Below the pieces are notes generated by a model, which made no database searches, was not told where the DNA came from, and saw nothing but the letters and a program-made list of their open reading frames with translations. 17,943 nt of DNA from NCBI GenBank assembly GCA_012026715.1, contig VEPB01000113.1, positions 1 to 17,943 of the forward strand, given 5' to 3'. The translations under genes were made by a program, and so were the position numbers. Positions 6,772 through 15,304 of this stretch are shown piece after piece (position 1 is the first letter of the stretch; each line of letters begins with the position of its first letter). The DNA comes from Methylococcaceae bacterium (GTDB lineage Bacteria > Pseudomonadota > Gammaproteobacteria > Methylococcales > Methylococcaceae).

Positions 6772-7620
6772 CTAGTCCCGGTCGCGGTCGGCGGAGCTGA
6801 GGGATTGGTCCGGGTGGTCGTCTTCCGGGCCGCCGTTGGCGCCGTCGGCACTCGGGCCAGGCGCCGGGGCGGCATCGCGTTCGCTGTCCGCCGGTGGGGC
6901 TGCCGCGCCGGCGGCGTTTTCGGGGCTTGCCTCGCGAGGGGGCGCCTGGACCGGGGCGCTTTCCTCCCCGCGGCGGGAAGGCCGCGTCAGCGGAATTTCA
7001 TAGTCGGAGTCGTCTTCGGGCGACGGCGGGCGCGGCGCGGCCTGCGGGCGAGAGGGCTCCGGCGCGGAAGCGGGTTCGGCGGATGCCGGCGCACCCCGCA
7101 ACTCGGCCTGTCGCGCCTTCTCGCATTCCTCGCAAAACGGGATGCCGTCGCGGGCGGCTTGCCGCAACACGAAAGCCGCGGCGGCAGCATCCAGGTTGGC
7201 GGGGAAACCCTGCGACGGGCTTTGGACCACGGGACTGGCCGGCTCCGAGCGCCCCGTCGCCACGCCGATGGGCTGGGCGGCCTGAACCGGCAGGGCCGCG
7301 TTGCCGCCTCCGGCGCTGGCGGCTCTTTGCGCCGCGACCCCGCAGATGCGGAATCGGCCGGAATTCAGCAACCAGCCGAGGTGGTTACGGATGTCGTGGT
7401 CGTCGGTGATGACCAGATTGGAAAACGGGCAGTCACTGGTTCGGGCCAGCAGATTGCGCAGGTCTTCGCTGCTGAGCCGGTTCAGCCATACGGTCCAGGA
7501 AATCGCATCGAACCTTCGGATGCGCGACTCGCAGCCTTGCCAGCAGTCGTGCCACCGGCACAGCTTCCAGCCCTGGTAGGTGCTTGGCTTGCAGGGTCGG
7601 GTTACGGTGTTGAGGTCCAT
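6772..7620 (-). CDS. Cys-motif protein with disordered tail, first gene of the T6SS cassette
   Basis: This is a 282-residue protein. The ATG at 7620 has AAGGGAA close upstream. Residues 10-30 hold four cysteines with Trp and His (C10, C21, C26, C30; LCRWHDCWQGC). Residues 40-93 form a compact predicted helical unit (WLNRLSSEDLRNLLARTSD and IRNHLGWLLNSGRFRIC). Residues 145-172 carry a helix followed by IPFCEECEKARQAE, a CxxC motif (C163, C166) that I recall near T6SS effectors and PAAR proteins. Residues 173-282 are almost entirely Ala, Pro, Glu, Ser and Asp and are surely disordered. There is no signal peptide. I cannot name the family. Position directly before DUF4123 implies a role in effector loading, possibly as a spike-associated or chaperone-like part. 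Its GC content matches the recBCD side and not the effector gene. Confidence 0.6.
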   Translation of the reverse strand: MDLNTVTRPCKPSTYQGWKLCRWHDCWQGCESRIRRFDAISWTVWLNRLSSEDLRNLLARTSDCPFSNLVITDDHDIRNHLGWLLNSGRFRICGVAAQRAASAGGGNAALPVQAAQPIGVATGRSEPASPVVQSPSQGFPANLDAAAAAFVLRQAARDGIPFCEECEKARQAELRGAPASAEPASAPEPSRPQAAPRPPSPEDDSDYEIPLTRPSRRGEESAPVQAPPREASPENAAGAAAPPADSERDAAPAPGPSADGANGGPEDDHPDQSLSSADRDRD

Positions 7621-7646
7621 GGAAATTCCCTTGGCGATTCCATGGA

Positions 7647-7664
7647 TTGCGTTATATCACGCAA
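7647..7664 (-). promoter_or_regulatory. Candidate extended -10 promoter inside an 18-bp dyad for the T6SS operon
   Basis: The minus strand reads TTGCGTGATATAACGCAA, whose 6-bp arms (TTGCGT/ACGCAA) are perfectly inverted. Inside it, TGATATAAC (7651-7659) matches an extended -10 (TGnTATAAT) except at the last base. A start about 25 nt upstream of ATG 7620 would follow. The dyad could be an operator covering the promoter; that is inference. Confidence 0.4.
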
Positions 7665-7665
7665 G

Positions 7666-7685
7666 CGTTGGTCGACCGTTGGTCG
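7666..7685 (-). promoter_or_regulatory. Tandem 9-bp direct repeats upstream of the candidate promoter
   Basis: CGACCAACG (minus strand) occurs twice with an 11-bp period, at 7677-7685 and 7666-7674, directly upstream of the dyad at 7647-7664. One-turn spacing next to a promoter that lacks a recognisable -35 fits an activator or repressor binding site. No known regulator can be assigned. Confidence 0.35.
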
Positions 7686-7729
7686 GGGCCGGACCCGGCG
7701 GGCCGCAATGCTGTTGAGATAGGAGGTGA

Positions 7730-7936
7730 CTCGTCACCCCGGCAGGGATTGCCGGGGTCCAGAAGCCAAGGATGGCGTGGGCGTCTCACGTCCATGTGAC
7801 CTGGATTCCGGCAGTCCATGCCGGATGGACGGCTTAACTTAACCGGTCATGGCACTCGTGCCACCCCGGACCATGAAAGCACTCGCGCCAGGTCCGGTTT
7901 CCCTCACCCTGGGGTCTCTCTCCCGGAGGGAGAGGG
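7730..7936. repeat. Cluster of hairpin-forming intergenic repeat elements (REP/BIME-like)
   Basis: Four strong inverted repeats occur in about 200 nt. CCCCGGCA/TGCCGGGG lies at 7737-7757 with a 5-nt loop. TCCGGCA/TGCCGGA lies at 7807-7825 with a 5-nt loop. CCGGACC/GGTCCGG spans 7866-7897. CTCTCCC/GGGAGAG lies at 7918-7934 with a 3-nt loop. The first two share core and flanks (GGGGTCCAG versus CTGGATTCC) in opposite orientation, as in paired REP units. Phrases such as CCTGGATTCCGGCAGTCCAT and CTCTCCCGGAGGGAGAGGG are typical of dispersed intergenic repeats in GC-rich proteobacteria (recalled). The region between the divergent operons (7621-8114) contains no credible gene; a recC promoter is not recognisable. 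Confidence 0.55.
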
Positions 7937-8114
7937 AGAACAAGGTGTTCGCTTCGCGACTTTCATGGTAACGGCATTACCCAGCGGGCCGCGCCGTTGG
8001 AGACGATTGCGGAAGCCGGGGCGGCGGCTCCGGGCGAGTCCTTGCCTCGCTGGCGGCGCCTGATGAATACTCCCGCATCCGTTTCCCCACTCCGGACCCA
8101 CCGCCATTTTGCCG

Positions 8115-11100
8115 ATGCCGCCGTCAGCGCTCGTTCCGCCCCTCGAACCCGGCCTGGCGGTGATCCACGCCAACCGGCTGGAGAGCCTGCGGGAACTGGT
8201 GGTCGCCTGGCTGGAAGCGCATCCCCTGGCGCCGCTGGAGGACGAGGTGGTGCTGGTGCAGAGCAACGGCATGGCGCAGTGGATCAAGCTCGCCCTGGCG
8301 GAGCAGGATGCGCTGGGTATCTGCGCGGCGCTGCGGGCAGAGTTGCCGGCGCGCTTTCTGTGGCATGCCTACCAGGCGGTGCTGGGGCCGGAGGCGGTGC
8401 CCGAGGAGTCGCCCTTCGCCAAGCCGGAACTGGGCTGGCGCGTCTTCCGGCTGCTGCCAGGGCTGCTGGCTCAGGATGCCTTTACGCCGTTGCGGCGCTT
8501 CCTGGCGGATGACGAGGATATCCGCAAGCGCCATCAGCTGGCCCAGTGCCTGGCGGACCTGCTGGATCAGTATCAGGTTTACCGCGCCGACTGGCTGGAC
8601 GATTGGGAGCAGGGGGCCGATCAGTTGCGCGATGCCTTCGGTCAGTCCGGTCCGCTGCCGCCGGACCAGGCCTGGCAGCCGCAGCTGTGGCGGGCGCTGA
8701 TAGCGGATTTGCCGGAACCGCTGCGGCAGAACAGCCGCGCCTTGCTGCACCGCCGTTTCCTGAAGCGCTTGCGGGAACTGCCGGAGCGGCCGGCCGGCCT
8801 GCCGCGCCGCATCGTGGTGTTCGGCATCTCCTCGCTGCCGCAGCAGAGCCTGGCCGCCCTGGCGGAATTGGGGCGGTTCTGCCAGATCCTGCTGTGTGTC
8901 CAGAATCCCTGCCGTTACTACTGGGCCGATATCGTCGAGCACAAGGAACTGCTCAGGGCGCTGGCCCGGCGTCAGCCGGCCAAGGCGGGGATGCCGGCCG
9001 AGCTGAGCGACGCCGAAGTGCATCTCCACGCCAATCCCCTGCTGGCGGCCTGGGGCAAGCAGGGCCGCGACTATATCCGCCTGCTGGACGAGTTCGATGA
9101 GCCGGAGCGGTACCGCGCCTGGTTCCGTCGCATCGATTTGTTCGAGGACTGCCGCGCGCCGGCGAACGACGGTTTGCTGCAGCAGGTGCAACAGGCCATC
9201 CTGGATCTTGCCCCGCTACCGTCCAGTCCGGACGGCCGGGTGGCTGCGTCGCCGGACACGGCCGGCATCGCGTTTCACCTCGCCCACAGCCGCCAGCGCG
9301 AGGTGGAAGTTCTCCACGACCAGCTGTTGGCCCTATTTGTCGAAGGCAAGGGTTTGCGGCCGCGCGACGTGATCGTCATGGTGCCCGACATCGACGCCTA
9401 CGCACCCCACATCCGGGCGGTGTTCGGCCGACTGGAGCCGGAAGATCCGCGTCATATCCCCTTCAGCCTCAGCGATCAGCGGGAGCGCGGCCGCAAGCCC
9501 TTGCTTATCGCCCTGGAAGTCTTGCTGCATCTGCCGGAAGCACGGTTCGGCGTGAGCGAGCTGATGCAGTTACTGGACGTGCCGGCGGTGCGAGTGCGCT
9601 TCGGCATCGCCGAGACGGAACTCCCGCGGCTGCACCAATGGGTCACGGAATCGGGCATCCGCTGGGGACTGGACGGCCGCCAGCGGCAAGGCATTGGCCT
9701 GCCCGACGGGTTGGAACAGAACACCTGGCGGTTCGGGCTGCGTCGCATGATGCTGGGCTATGCGGTGGGCTCGGGGGCTGCGTTCCACGGCATCGAACCC
9801 TACGATGAAGTGGGTGGGCTCGATGCGGCGCTGGTGGGGCCGCTGGCCGACTTGCTGGATGCGTTGGAAGCCAGCTGGGTCCAACTGCGCGAACCGGCCG
9901 CGCCGGCGGATTGGGCCGCGCGCCTGGAGGACCTGCTGGAACGGTTTTTCGCACCCGCCGAGGAAGCGGACGAGCTGCTGTTGGAGCGCCTCTGGACCAG
10001 TCTGGATGAATGGACGGCCGCCTGCCAACGGGTTGGCCTGGACGAGGCGCTGCCGCTGGCGGTGGTGCGGGAAGCCTGGCTGGGAGCGTTGGACGAACCC
10101 AGCTTGTCGCAACGCTTTCTGGCCGGGCGGGTGAACTTTTGCACGCTGATGCCGATGCGCGCCATCCCCTTCGAGGTGGTGTGCGTGTTGGGCATGAACG
10201 ACGGCGACTATCCCCGCAGTCCGCTGCCGGTCAGCTTCGATCTGATGGCGCAGCCGGGCGGTTACCGACCCGGCGACCGCTCCCGCCGCGACGACGACCG
10301 TTACCTGTTTCTGGAAGCGCTGCTGTCGGCCCGCCGTTTGTTCTACCTGAGCTGGGTCGGCCGCAGTGTGCAGGACAACAGCCCCCGTCCGCCCTCGGTG
10401 CTGGTGGCGCGGTTGCGGGATTATCTGGAGGGCGGCTGGCGCTTGGACGGGGCGTGTGGGGAGGTCGACGGCGGCCGGGTCTTGCTCGGCGCGCTGACCG
10501 TCGAACATCCGCTGCAGCCGTTCAGCGCCCGCTATTTCCTGCCCGAGCAAGCGGCCGGCCGCGATCCCAGGTTGTTCACGTACGCGCACGAGTGGCGCAA
10601 GGCTCACGGTGAAGCGCGCGCGAATCCCGAAGCGGCGGTTCAGCTGGCCCCGCCGGCGGCGATCCAGAGTGTGCTGAGCCTGGATCTGCTGAGCGGATTT
10701 CTGCGGCATCCGGTCAAGGCCTTTTTCACCCAGCGCCTTGGGGTTTGGTTCGAGCCCGATCAGGTGTTGGCGGAGGACCAGGAGCCGTTCGGGCTGGATG
10801 CGTTGGAGCGCTATCAGTTGGGGGACGATTTGCTGCGGACAGCCGCCGCCGCGGACGACCCCGAGGCCGCCCTGGAACTGCGGCTGTTGCAGCACCGCCG
10901 CCAGGGCCTGTTGCCGCTGGGGGGATTTGCCGAGCAGGTCCAGCGGCCCTACGCCGACGCCGCCCGAAACGCGCTGCGTGGCGCGGCGGCGTTGTTTGCC
11001 CAGTGGCCGCTGCTGGAGTCTCAACCGTGCGAGATCGCGCTGGAGCTGGCGGCAGCCCCGGGTCTGCGGCTGGAGGACTGGCTGCCCGGCCTGCGCCGCA

Positions 11101-11615
11101 ACGCTGCCGATGAGTGGGCCCAGATCGAGGTGCGGGCCGGCGCCGTGGTGGACAAGGACGGTTTGCCCCGCCATCGCAATCTGGTGGCGCCATGGGTCCG
11201 GCATCTGGCAGGCTGCGCCGCCGGGTTGCCGCTCCACACCCTGCAGGTCGGGGCCGACGGTGTCGTCGCGCTGCCGCCGCTGGCGCCGGACCACGCGCAG
11301 CGGCTGCTGGACGGACTGGCGTCGGCCTGGCTGGACGGATTGGCCCGGCCCTTGCCGGTGACTCCTCGGACGGCATTCGCCTGGCTGGCGGCCGGTGACC
11401 GAGGCGAGGATGCCGCGCTGAGGGCAATGGCGGATGTCTACCTGGGGGGCTGGAATCGTCCGGGCGAGGTGCAGCAGGATGGTTACTTGGCGCGCGCTTA
11501 TCCCGGCCTGGAGAATCTGCTCGGCGCAACCGCCGATGGCCGCGATTTCGGCTATTGGGCGGAGCGGCTGTACCAACCGCTGTTCGCCGCTGCGCTGACG
11601 GGAGACGAGGCATGA
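8115..11615 (+). CDS. recC: Exodeoxyribonuclease V subunit gamma
   Basis: RecC is the subunit of the RecBCD helicase-nuclease that recognises Chi and splits the DNA strands during double-strand break repair. This protein has 1166 residues, close to the usual 1100-1150. The N-terminus has HANRLESLRELV and VLVQSNGMAQWIKLALAE, which align with the RecC opening of E. coli (HSNRLDVLEAL, LVQSTGMAQW). Further landmarks are FGISSLPQQSLAALAELGRF, IPFEVVCVLGMNDGDYPRS (about 683-700) and GDRSRRDDDRYLFLEALLSA (about 720-739), all nearly identical to the E. coli forms. RVNFCTLMPMRA precedes the GMNDG motif as expected. As is normal for RecC, the helicase-like motifs are degenerate. The start is uncertain: ATG 8115 is chosen over TTG 8109; a ribosome site is weak. 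The stop shares the ATGA with recB, giving translational coupling. No ptrA (protease III) gene lies between recC and recB, unlike E. coli. Confidence 0.96.
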   Translation: MPPSALVPPLEPGLAVIHANRLESLRELVVAWLEAHPLAPLEDEVVLVQSNGMAQWIKLALAEQDALGICAALRAELPARFLWHAYQAVLGPEAVPEESPFAKPELGWRVFRLLPGLLAQDAFTPLRRFLADDEDIRKRHQLAQCLADLLDQYQVYRADWLDDWEQGADQLRDAFGQSGPLPPDQAWQPQLWRALIADLPEPLRQNSRALLHRRFLKRLRELPERPAGLPRRIVVFGISSLPQQSLAALAELGRFCQILLCVQNPCRYYWADIVEHKELLRALARRQPAKAGMPAELSDAEVHLHANPLLAAWGKQGRDYIRLLDEFDEPERYRAWFRRIDLFEDCRAPANDGLLQQVQQAILDLAPLPSSPDGRVAASPDTAGIAFHLAHSRQREVEVLHDQLLALFVEGKGLRPRDVIVMVPDIDAYAPHIRAVFGRLEPEDPRHIPFSLSDQRERGRKPLLIALEVLLHLPEARFGVSELMQLLDVPAVRVRFGIAETELPRLHQWVTESGIRWGLDGRQRQGIGLPDGLEQNTWRFGLRRMMLGYAVGSGAAFHGIEPYDEVGGLDAALVGPLADLLDALEASWVQLREPAAPADWAARLEDLLERFFAPAEEADELLLERLWTSLDEWTAACQRVGLDEALPLAVVREAWLGALDEPSLSQRFLAGRVNFCTLMPMRAIPFEVVCVLGMNDGDYPRSPLPVSFDLMAQPGGYRPGDRSRRDDDRYLFLEALLSARRLFYLSWVGRSVQDNSPRPPSVLVARLRDYLEGGWRLDGACGEVDGGRVLLGALTVEHPLQPFSARYFLPEQAAGRDPRLFTYAHEWRKAHGEARANPEAAVQLAPPAAIQSVLSLDLLSGFLRHPVKAFFTQRLGVWFEPDQVLAEDQEPFGLDALERYQLGDDLLRTAAAADDPEAALELRLLQHRRQGLLPLGGFAEQVQRPYADAARNALRGAAALFAQWPLLESQPCEIALELAAAPGLRLEDWLPGLRRNAADEWAQIEVRAGAVVDKDGLPRHRNLVAPWVRHLAGCAAGLPLHTLQVGADGVVALPPLAPDHAQRLLDGLASAWLDGLARPLPVTPRTAFAWLAAGDRGEDAALRAMADVYLGGWNRPGEVQQDGYLARAYPGLENLLGATADGRDFGYWAERLYQPLFAAALTGDEA

Positions 11616-14600
11616 CCGCGCCGGTCCTTGATCCGCTGCGCTTTCCCCTGCACGGCAGCCGGCTCATCGAGGCCAGCGCCGGTACCGGCAAGACCTGGAC
11701 CATCGCCGCCCTTTACGTGCGGCTGGTGCTGGGACACGGCGGCGACGCAGCCGGCTACCGCCGGCCGTTGTTGCCGCAGGAGATTCTGGTGGTGACGTTC
11801 ACCGAAGCGGCGACCCTGGAGTTGCGCGATCGCATCCGCGGCCGGTTGAGCCAGGCCGCCCGCTGCTTCCGAAGGCAAGAGCCGGCCGATGATTATCTGG
11901 CTGCGCTGATGGCCGATTACCCACAGTCCGAGCACGGCGGTTGCGCCCGACGCCTGGAGGTGGCGGCGGAATGGATGGACGAGGCGGCGGTTTTCACCAT
12001 CCACGGCTGGTGCAACCGCATGCTGCGCCAGCACGCCTTCGACAGCGGCAGCCTGTTCGACCTGGAGCTGGACGCCACCGACACCGAGCTGGTGCGGGAG
12101 GTGGCGCGGGATTATTGGCGGACCTATTTCTACCCGGCCGAACCGTCGGTGTGCGCCGCGGTGGCGCGGCTATGGAACGGCCCCGATGCGCTGCTGGCGC
12201 GGATCGGCAACCTCTTGAGCGATACGGATAGCCTGTGGCTGGCGGGTGACCGCCAGATCGCCGCCAGCGGCGATCCCTGCCGGACCCTGCAGACCTTGGG
12301 CGACTGGCTGGAGCGGGTGGCGGCGTTGGAACGGGCTGCCCGCGAGGCTTGGCTGGCCGGTCGGGATCAACTGGAAAGCTGCCTGCGGGAGGCCTCTGCC
12401 AACGGCTGGCTCAACGGGGTCAGCTACCCCAAGGCGAGTTTCGAGGCTCGGCTCCGGGCCGTGGCCGCCTGGGCTCTGGGCCGCGGCGAGTGCAAGCCGG
12501 ATTGGTTGGCCGGTTTTGGGCAAAGCCGCCTCAAGATGAACGGCAAGTTCCAGGATCGCTGCCCGAGGCATCCGGCCTTGCAAGCCCTCGATGCCCTGCT
12601 CGACGCGCAGGGCGAAGGGCCCCAGGTGGAACTGGAAGTCCTGGCCCACGCGGCAGGTTGGTTGCGGGAACGCTTCGCCGCCGAGAAAAGGCGCCGCGCC
12701 CGGCTCGATTTCGACGACTTGCTGGGTCAGTTGGGACGGGCATTGCGGCGCGATGGCGGGGAACGCCTGGCGGAACTGATCCGCGGCCGCTATCCGGTGG
12801 CGCTGATCGACGAGTTCCAGGACACCGACCCACTGCAATATGGCATCTTCGACGCGGTTTACCGCATCGGCGACAACCGGCCCGACCTGGGGCTGTTCCT
12901 GATCGGCGACCCCAAGCAATCGCTCTATGCCTTCCGCGGCGCCGATATCCACAGCTATCTGGGCGCACGCCGCGCCACCGCCGGCCGGCATTACACCCTG
13001 GACCGCAACTTCCGCTCCACCGCCGGCTTGATCGAGGCGGTGAACCGGATCTTTCAGCGCGCCGAATCCTTCCCGGGCGGGGCCTTTCGTTTCCGCGGCG
13101 AGGCCGAAAACCCGTTGCCCTATGTGACGGCGCGGGCCCACGGCCGGCCCGAGCGGCTGCTGGTCGAAGGCCGGTCCGCGCCTGCCCTGACCCTGTGGCA
13201 TGGAGTCGGCGAGACGGATCAAGCCGGTATCGGGGTCGGCGATTACCGGGCGATGATGGCCGAGGCCACCGCCGCCGCCATGGCGGGACTCTTGAACCTG
13301 GCGGGACGCGGCCTGGCCGGTTTTTCCAGGGGTTCCGAGCTGGCGCCGCTGCGGCCGGCGGATCTGGCGGTGCTGGTGCGCGACCGCGCCGAAGCCCAGG
13401 CGGTGCGGGATGCCCTTAGCCGCTACCGGCTGCGCAGCGTGTATTTGTCGGATCGCGAATCGGTGCTGGACAGCCGCGAAGCCGCGGACCTGCTGCTGTG
13501 GCTGGAGGCCTGCGCCGAGCCGGAACAGGACCGCAAGCTGCGCGCCGCCCTGGCCACGGCCACCCTGGACTTGAGCTATGGGCGGCTGGACGAACTCGGC
13601 GTCGACGAGCTGCGGTGGGAGGAAGAAGTCGAGCGATTCCGCGCGTACCGGGCCTGCTGGCGCAGTCAGGGCGTACTACCCATGGTGTGGCGGCTGCTGG
13701 GTGATTTCGAGGTGCCGGCGCGGCTGTTGAAGCTGGAACAGGGCGAGCGGCGGCTGACCAATCTGCTGCACCTGGCCGAGCTGTTGCAGGCCGCCGCCGG
13801 ACAGTTGGACGGCGAGCAGGCCTTGGTGCGCCACCTGGCCGCATCCCTGGCGGCGCCGGCGCGTTCGGCCGCCGAGATGCTGCTGCGGCTGGAGAGCGAC
13901 GCCGATCTGATCCAGGTGGTCACCATCCACAAGTCCAAGGGGCTGGAATACCCCCTGGTGTTCGTGCCCTTCGCCTGTTCGTTGCGCGAGGTGGATGGCC
14001 GCAACAGTCCATGGTTCCGCTATCACGGCGAAGGCGGCGAACGCCTGGTCGATCTCGCCAAGTCCGACGCCGCCCGCCAGGCGGCCGACGCCGAGCGGCT
14101 GCAGGAAGACCTGCGGCTGGTCTATGTGGCCATGACCCGCGCCCGTCATGCCTGCTGGCTGGGGATCGCGCCGCTGCGGATCGGCAATGCCAAGGCCAGT
14201 GCCCTGTCGCGCAGCGCCATCGGCCACCTGCTGGCGGGCGGCGAACCGATCGAACCGGACCGGTTGGGTGGCTTGCTGGCCGAGGTTCAGCGGGGCTGCC
14301 AATCCATCGCGGTGGAGCGGCCGTCTGCGGGCGGGGAGGCCTACCGCGCGGTCGCCGCCCGGGGCGAGCTGGCGCCGGCGCGACACTATCCGGGCCGCGC
14401 CGCCGAGCGTTGGTGGGTGGGCAGTTATAGCGCGCTGCCGCTGGCACCGGACAGCGTGGACGCCCTATCCATCGAGGATGCGCCGGATACGCCGGGGCAG
14501 GCCCAGCTGCTGGAAGAGGAGGGGCTGGGCGAGTTGCCGGCACTACCCCTGGCGGCGCAAGCTGCCCAGACGCTGCATGCATTTCCCAGCGGTAGCCGGC

Positions 14601-15304
14601 CCGGTACCTTTCTCCATGGCCTGCTGGAGTGGGCGGCGGAAACCGGGTTCGAACGGGTGGCGACTGACGGGGAACTGCGCGCCGATGCCATCGCCAGGCG
14701 ATGCCAGCGGCGTTCCTGGAATCACTGGATTCCGGTGCTGGATCGCTGGCTTGGGGAGTTCCTGATGGAGCCGCTGACGCTGCTGGAGGGGCCGTTGCGG
14801 CTGCGCGACCTGGCCCCCGGTAGCTACCGGGCCGAGCTGGAATTCTGGCTGGCGGCGGACCAAGTGGACTACGGGGCGTTGGACCGGCTGGTGAGCGACT
14901 ACATTCTCCCCGGACAGCCGCGCCCCGGCCTGCTGCCCGGTCAGCTCAACGGCATGCTGAAAGGCTACATCGACCTGGCGTTCAGTCACGGCGGGCGTTA
15001 TTACGTGGCCGACTACAAGTCCAACCGGCTGGGGCCGGATGCCGCCGCCTACACGGAAGAGGCGATGCGGCAGGTCATGCTGGCCAAGCGCTATGACCTG
15101 CAATATGCCCTCTACCTGCTGGCGCTGCACCGTCAGCTCAAGGCGCGTCTGGCTGCTTACGACTACGGCCGCGACATGGGCGGCGCCGCCTATCTGTTCC
15201 TGCGGGCCGGGGCCGCCGGTCTTTACCTGGACAAGCCGCCGCGGCAGCTGATCGAGGGACTGGACCGGCTGTTCGGGGATGGGGAGCGGATCGATGGCGC
15301 CTGA
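11612..15304 (+). CDS. recB: Exodeoxyribonuclease V subunit beta
   Basis: RecB is the 3'-5' helicase and sole nuclease of RecBCD. It has 1230 residues (E. coli 1180). The start at 11612 overlaps the recC stop as ATGA, with GGAGACGAGG just upstream. Superfamily 1 motifs are complete: Walker A EASAGTGKTWT (residues 20-30), FTIHGWCNRML, LIDEFQDTDP (Asp400, Glu401), LFLIGDPKQSLYAFRGADIH, TLDRNFRSTAGL, VVTIHKSKGLEYPLVFV and RLVYVAMTRARHA. The C-terminal nuclease domain is intact: GTFLHGLLEWA (His1002), GYIDLAF (Asp1121) and DYKSNRLG (Asp1134, Lys1136). The 13-residue gap between Asp1121 and Asp1134 equals that between E. coli D1067 and D1080. A fully active enzyme is expected. Confidence 0.98.
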   Translation: MTAPVLDPLRFPLHGSRLIEASAGTGKTWTIAALYVRLVLGHGGDAAGYRRPLLPQEILVVTFTEAATLELRDRIRGRLSQAARCFRRQEPADDYLAALMADYPQSEHGGCARRLEVAAEWMDEAAVFTIHGWCNRMLRQHAFDSGSLFDLELDATDTELVREVARDYWRTYFYPAEPSVCAAVARLWNGPDALLARIGNLLSDTDSLWLAGDRQIAASGDPCRTLQTLGDWLERVAALERAAREAWLAGRDQLESCLREASANGWLNGVSYPKASFEARLRAVAAWALGRGECKPDWLAGFGQSRLKMNGKFQDRCPRHPALQALDALLDAQGEGPQVELEVLAHAAGWLRERFAAEKRRRARLDFDDLLGQLGRALRRDGGERLAELIRGRYPVALIDEFQDTDPLQYGIFDAVYRIGDNRPDLGLFLIGDPKQSLYAFRGADIHSYLGARRATAGRHYTLDRNFRSTAGLIEAVNRIFQRAESFPGGAFRFRGEAENPLPYVTARAHGRPERLLVEGRSAPALTLWHGVGETDQAGIGVGDYRAMMAEATAAAMAGLLNLAGRGLAGFSRGSELAPLRPADLAVLVRDRAEAQAVRDALSRYRLRSVYLSDRESVLDSREAADLLLWLEACAEPEQDRKLRAALATATLDLSYGRLDELGVDELRWEEEVERFRAYRACWRSQGVLPMVWRLLGDFEVPARLLKLEQGERRLTNLLHLAELLQAAAGQLDGEQALVRHLAASLAAPARSAAEMLLRLESDADLIQVVTIHKSKGLEYPLVFVPFACSLREVDGRNSPWFRYHGEGGERLVDLAKSDAARQAADAERLQEDLRLVYVAMTRARHACWLGIAPLRIGNAKASALSRSAIGHLLAGGEPIEPDRLGGLLAEVQRGCQSIAVERPSAGGEAYRAVAARGELAPARHYPGRAAERWWVGSYSALPLAPDSVDALSIEDAPDTPGQAQLLEEEGLGELPALPLAAQAAQTLHAFPSGSRPGTFLHGLLEWAAETGFERVATDGELRADAIARRCQRRSWNHWIPVLDRWLGEFLMEPLTLLEGPLRLRDLAPGSYRAELEFWLAADQVDYGALDRLVSDYILPGQPRPGLLPGQLNGMLKGYIDLAFSHGGRYYVADYKSNRLGPDAAAYTEEAMRQVMLAKRYDLQYALYLLALHRQLKARLAAYDYGRDMGGAAYLFLRAGAAGLYLDKPPRQLIEGLDRLFGDGERIDGA

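Noticed and set aside
585..7620. Integrase, transposase, tRNA or attachment site marking the low-GC segment as a classical genomic island
   Set aside because: None was found on either strand. Exchange by homologous recombination in flanking T6SS genes is a better fit than site-specific integration.
6253..7722. 489-codon plus-strand open frame
   Set aside because: It lies opposite the DUF4123 and 282-aa genes, has Arg/Gly-rich biased composition and no domain resemblance. The minus-strand DUF4123 motifs are clear, so this is a high-GC shadow frame.
7737..7936. CRISPR array
   Set aside because: The repeats are different hairpins without constant unit length or regular spacers.
9570..11576. 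668-codon minus-strand open frame opposite recC
   Set aside because: RecC is unmistakable on the plus strand. The minus reading is Gln/Arg/Pro-rich with no recognisable motif, as expected for an antisense frame of a GC-rich gene.
12170..13222. 350-codon minus-strand open frame opposite recB
   Set aside because: It is the antisense of helicase motifs of RecB and shows no independent features.
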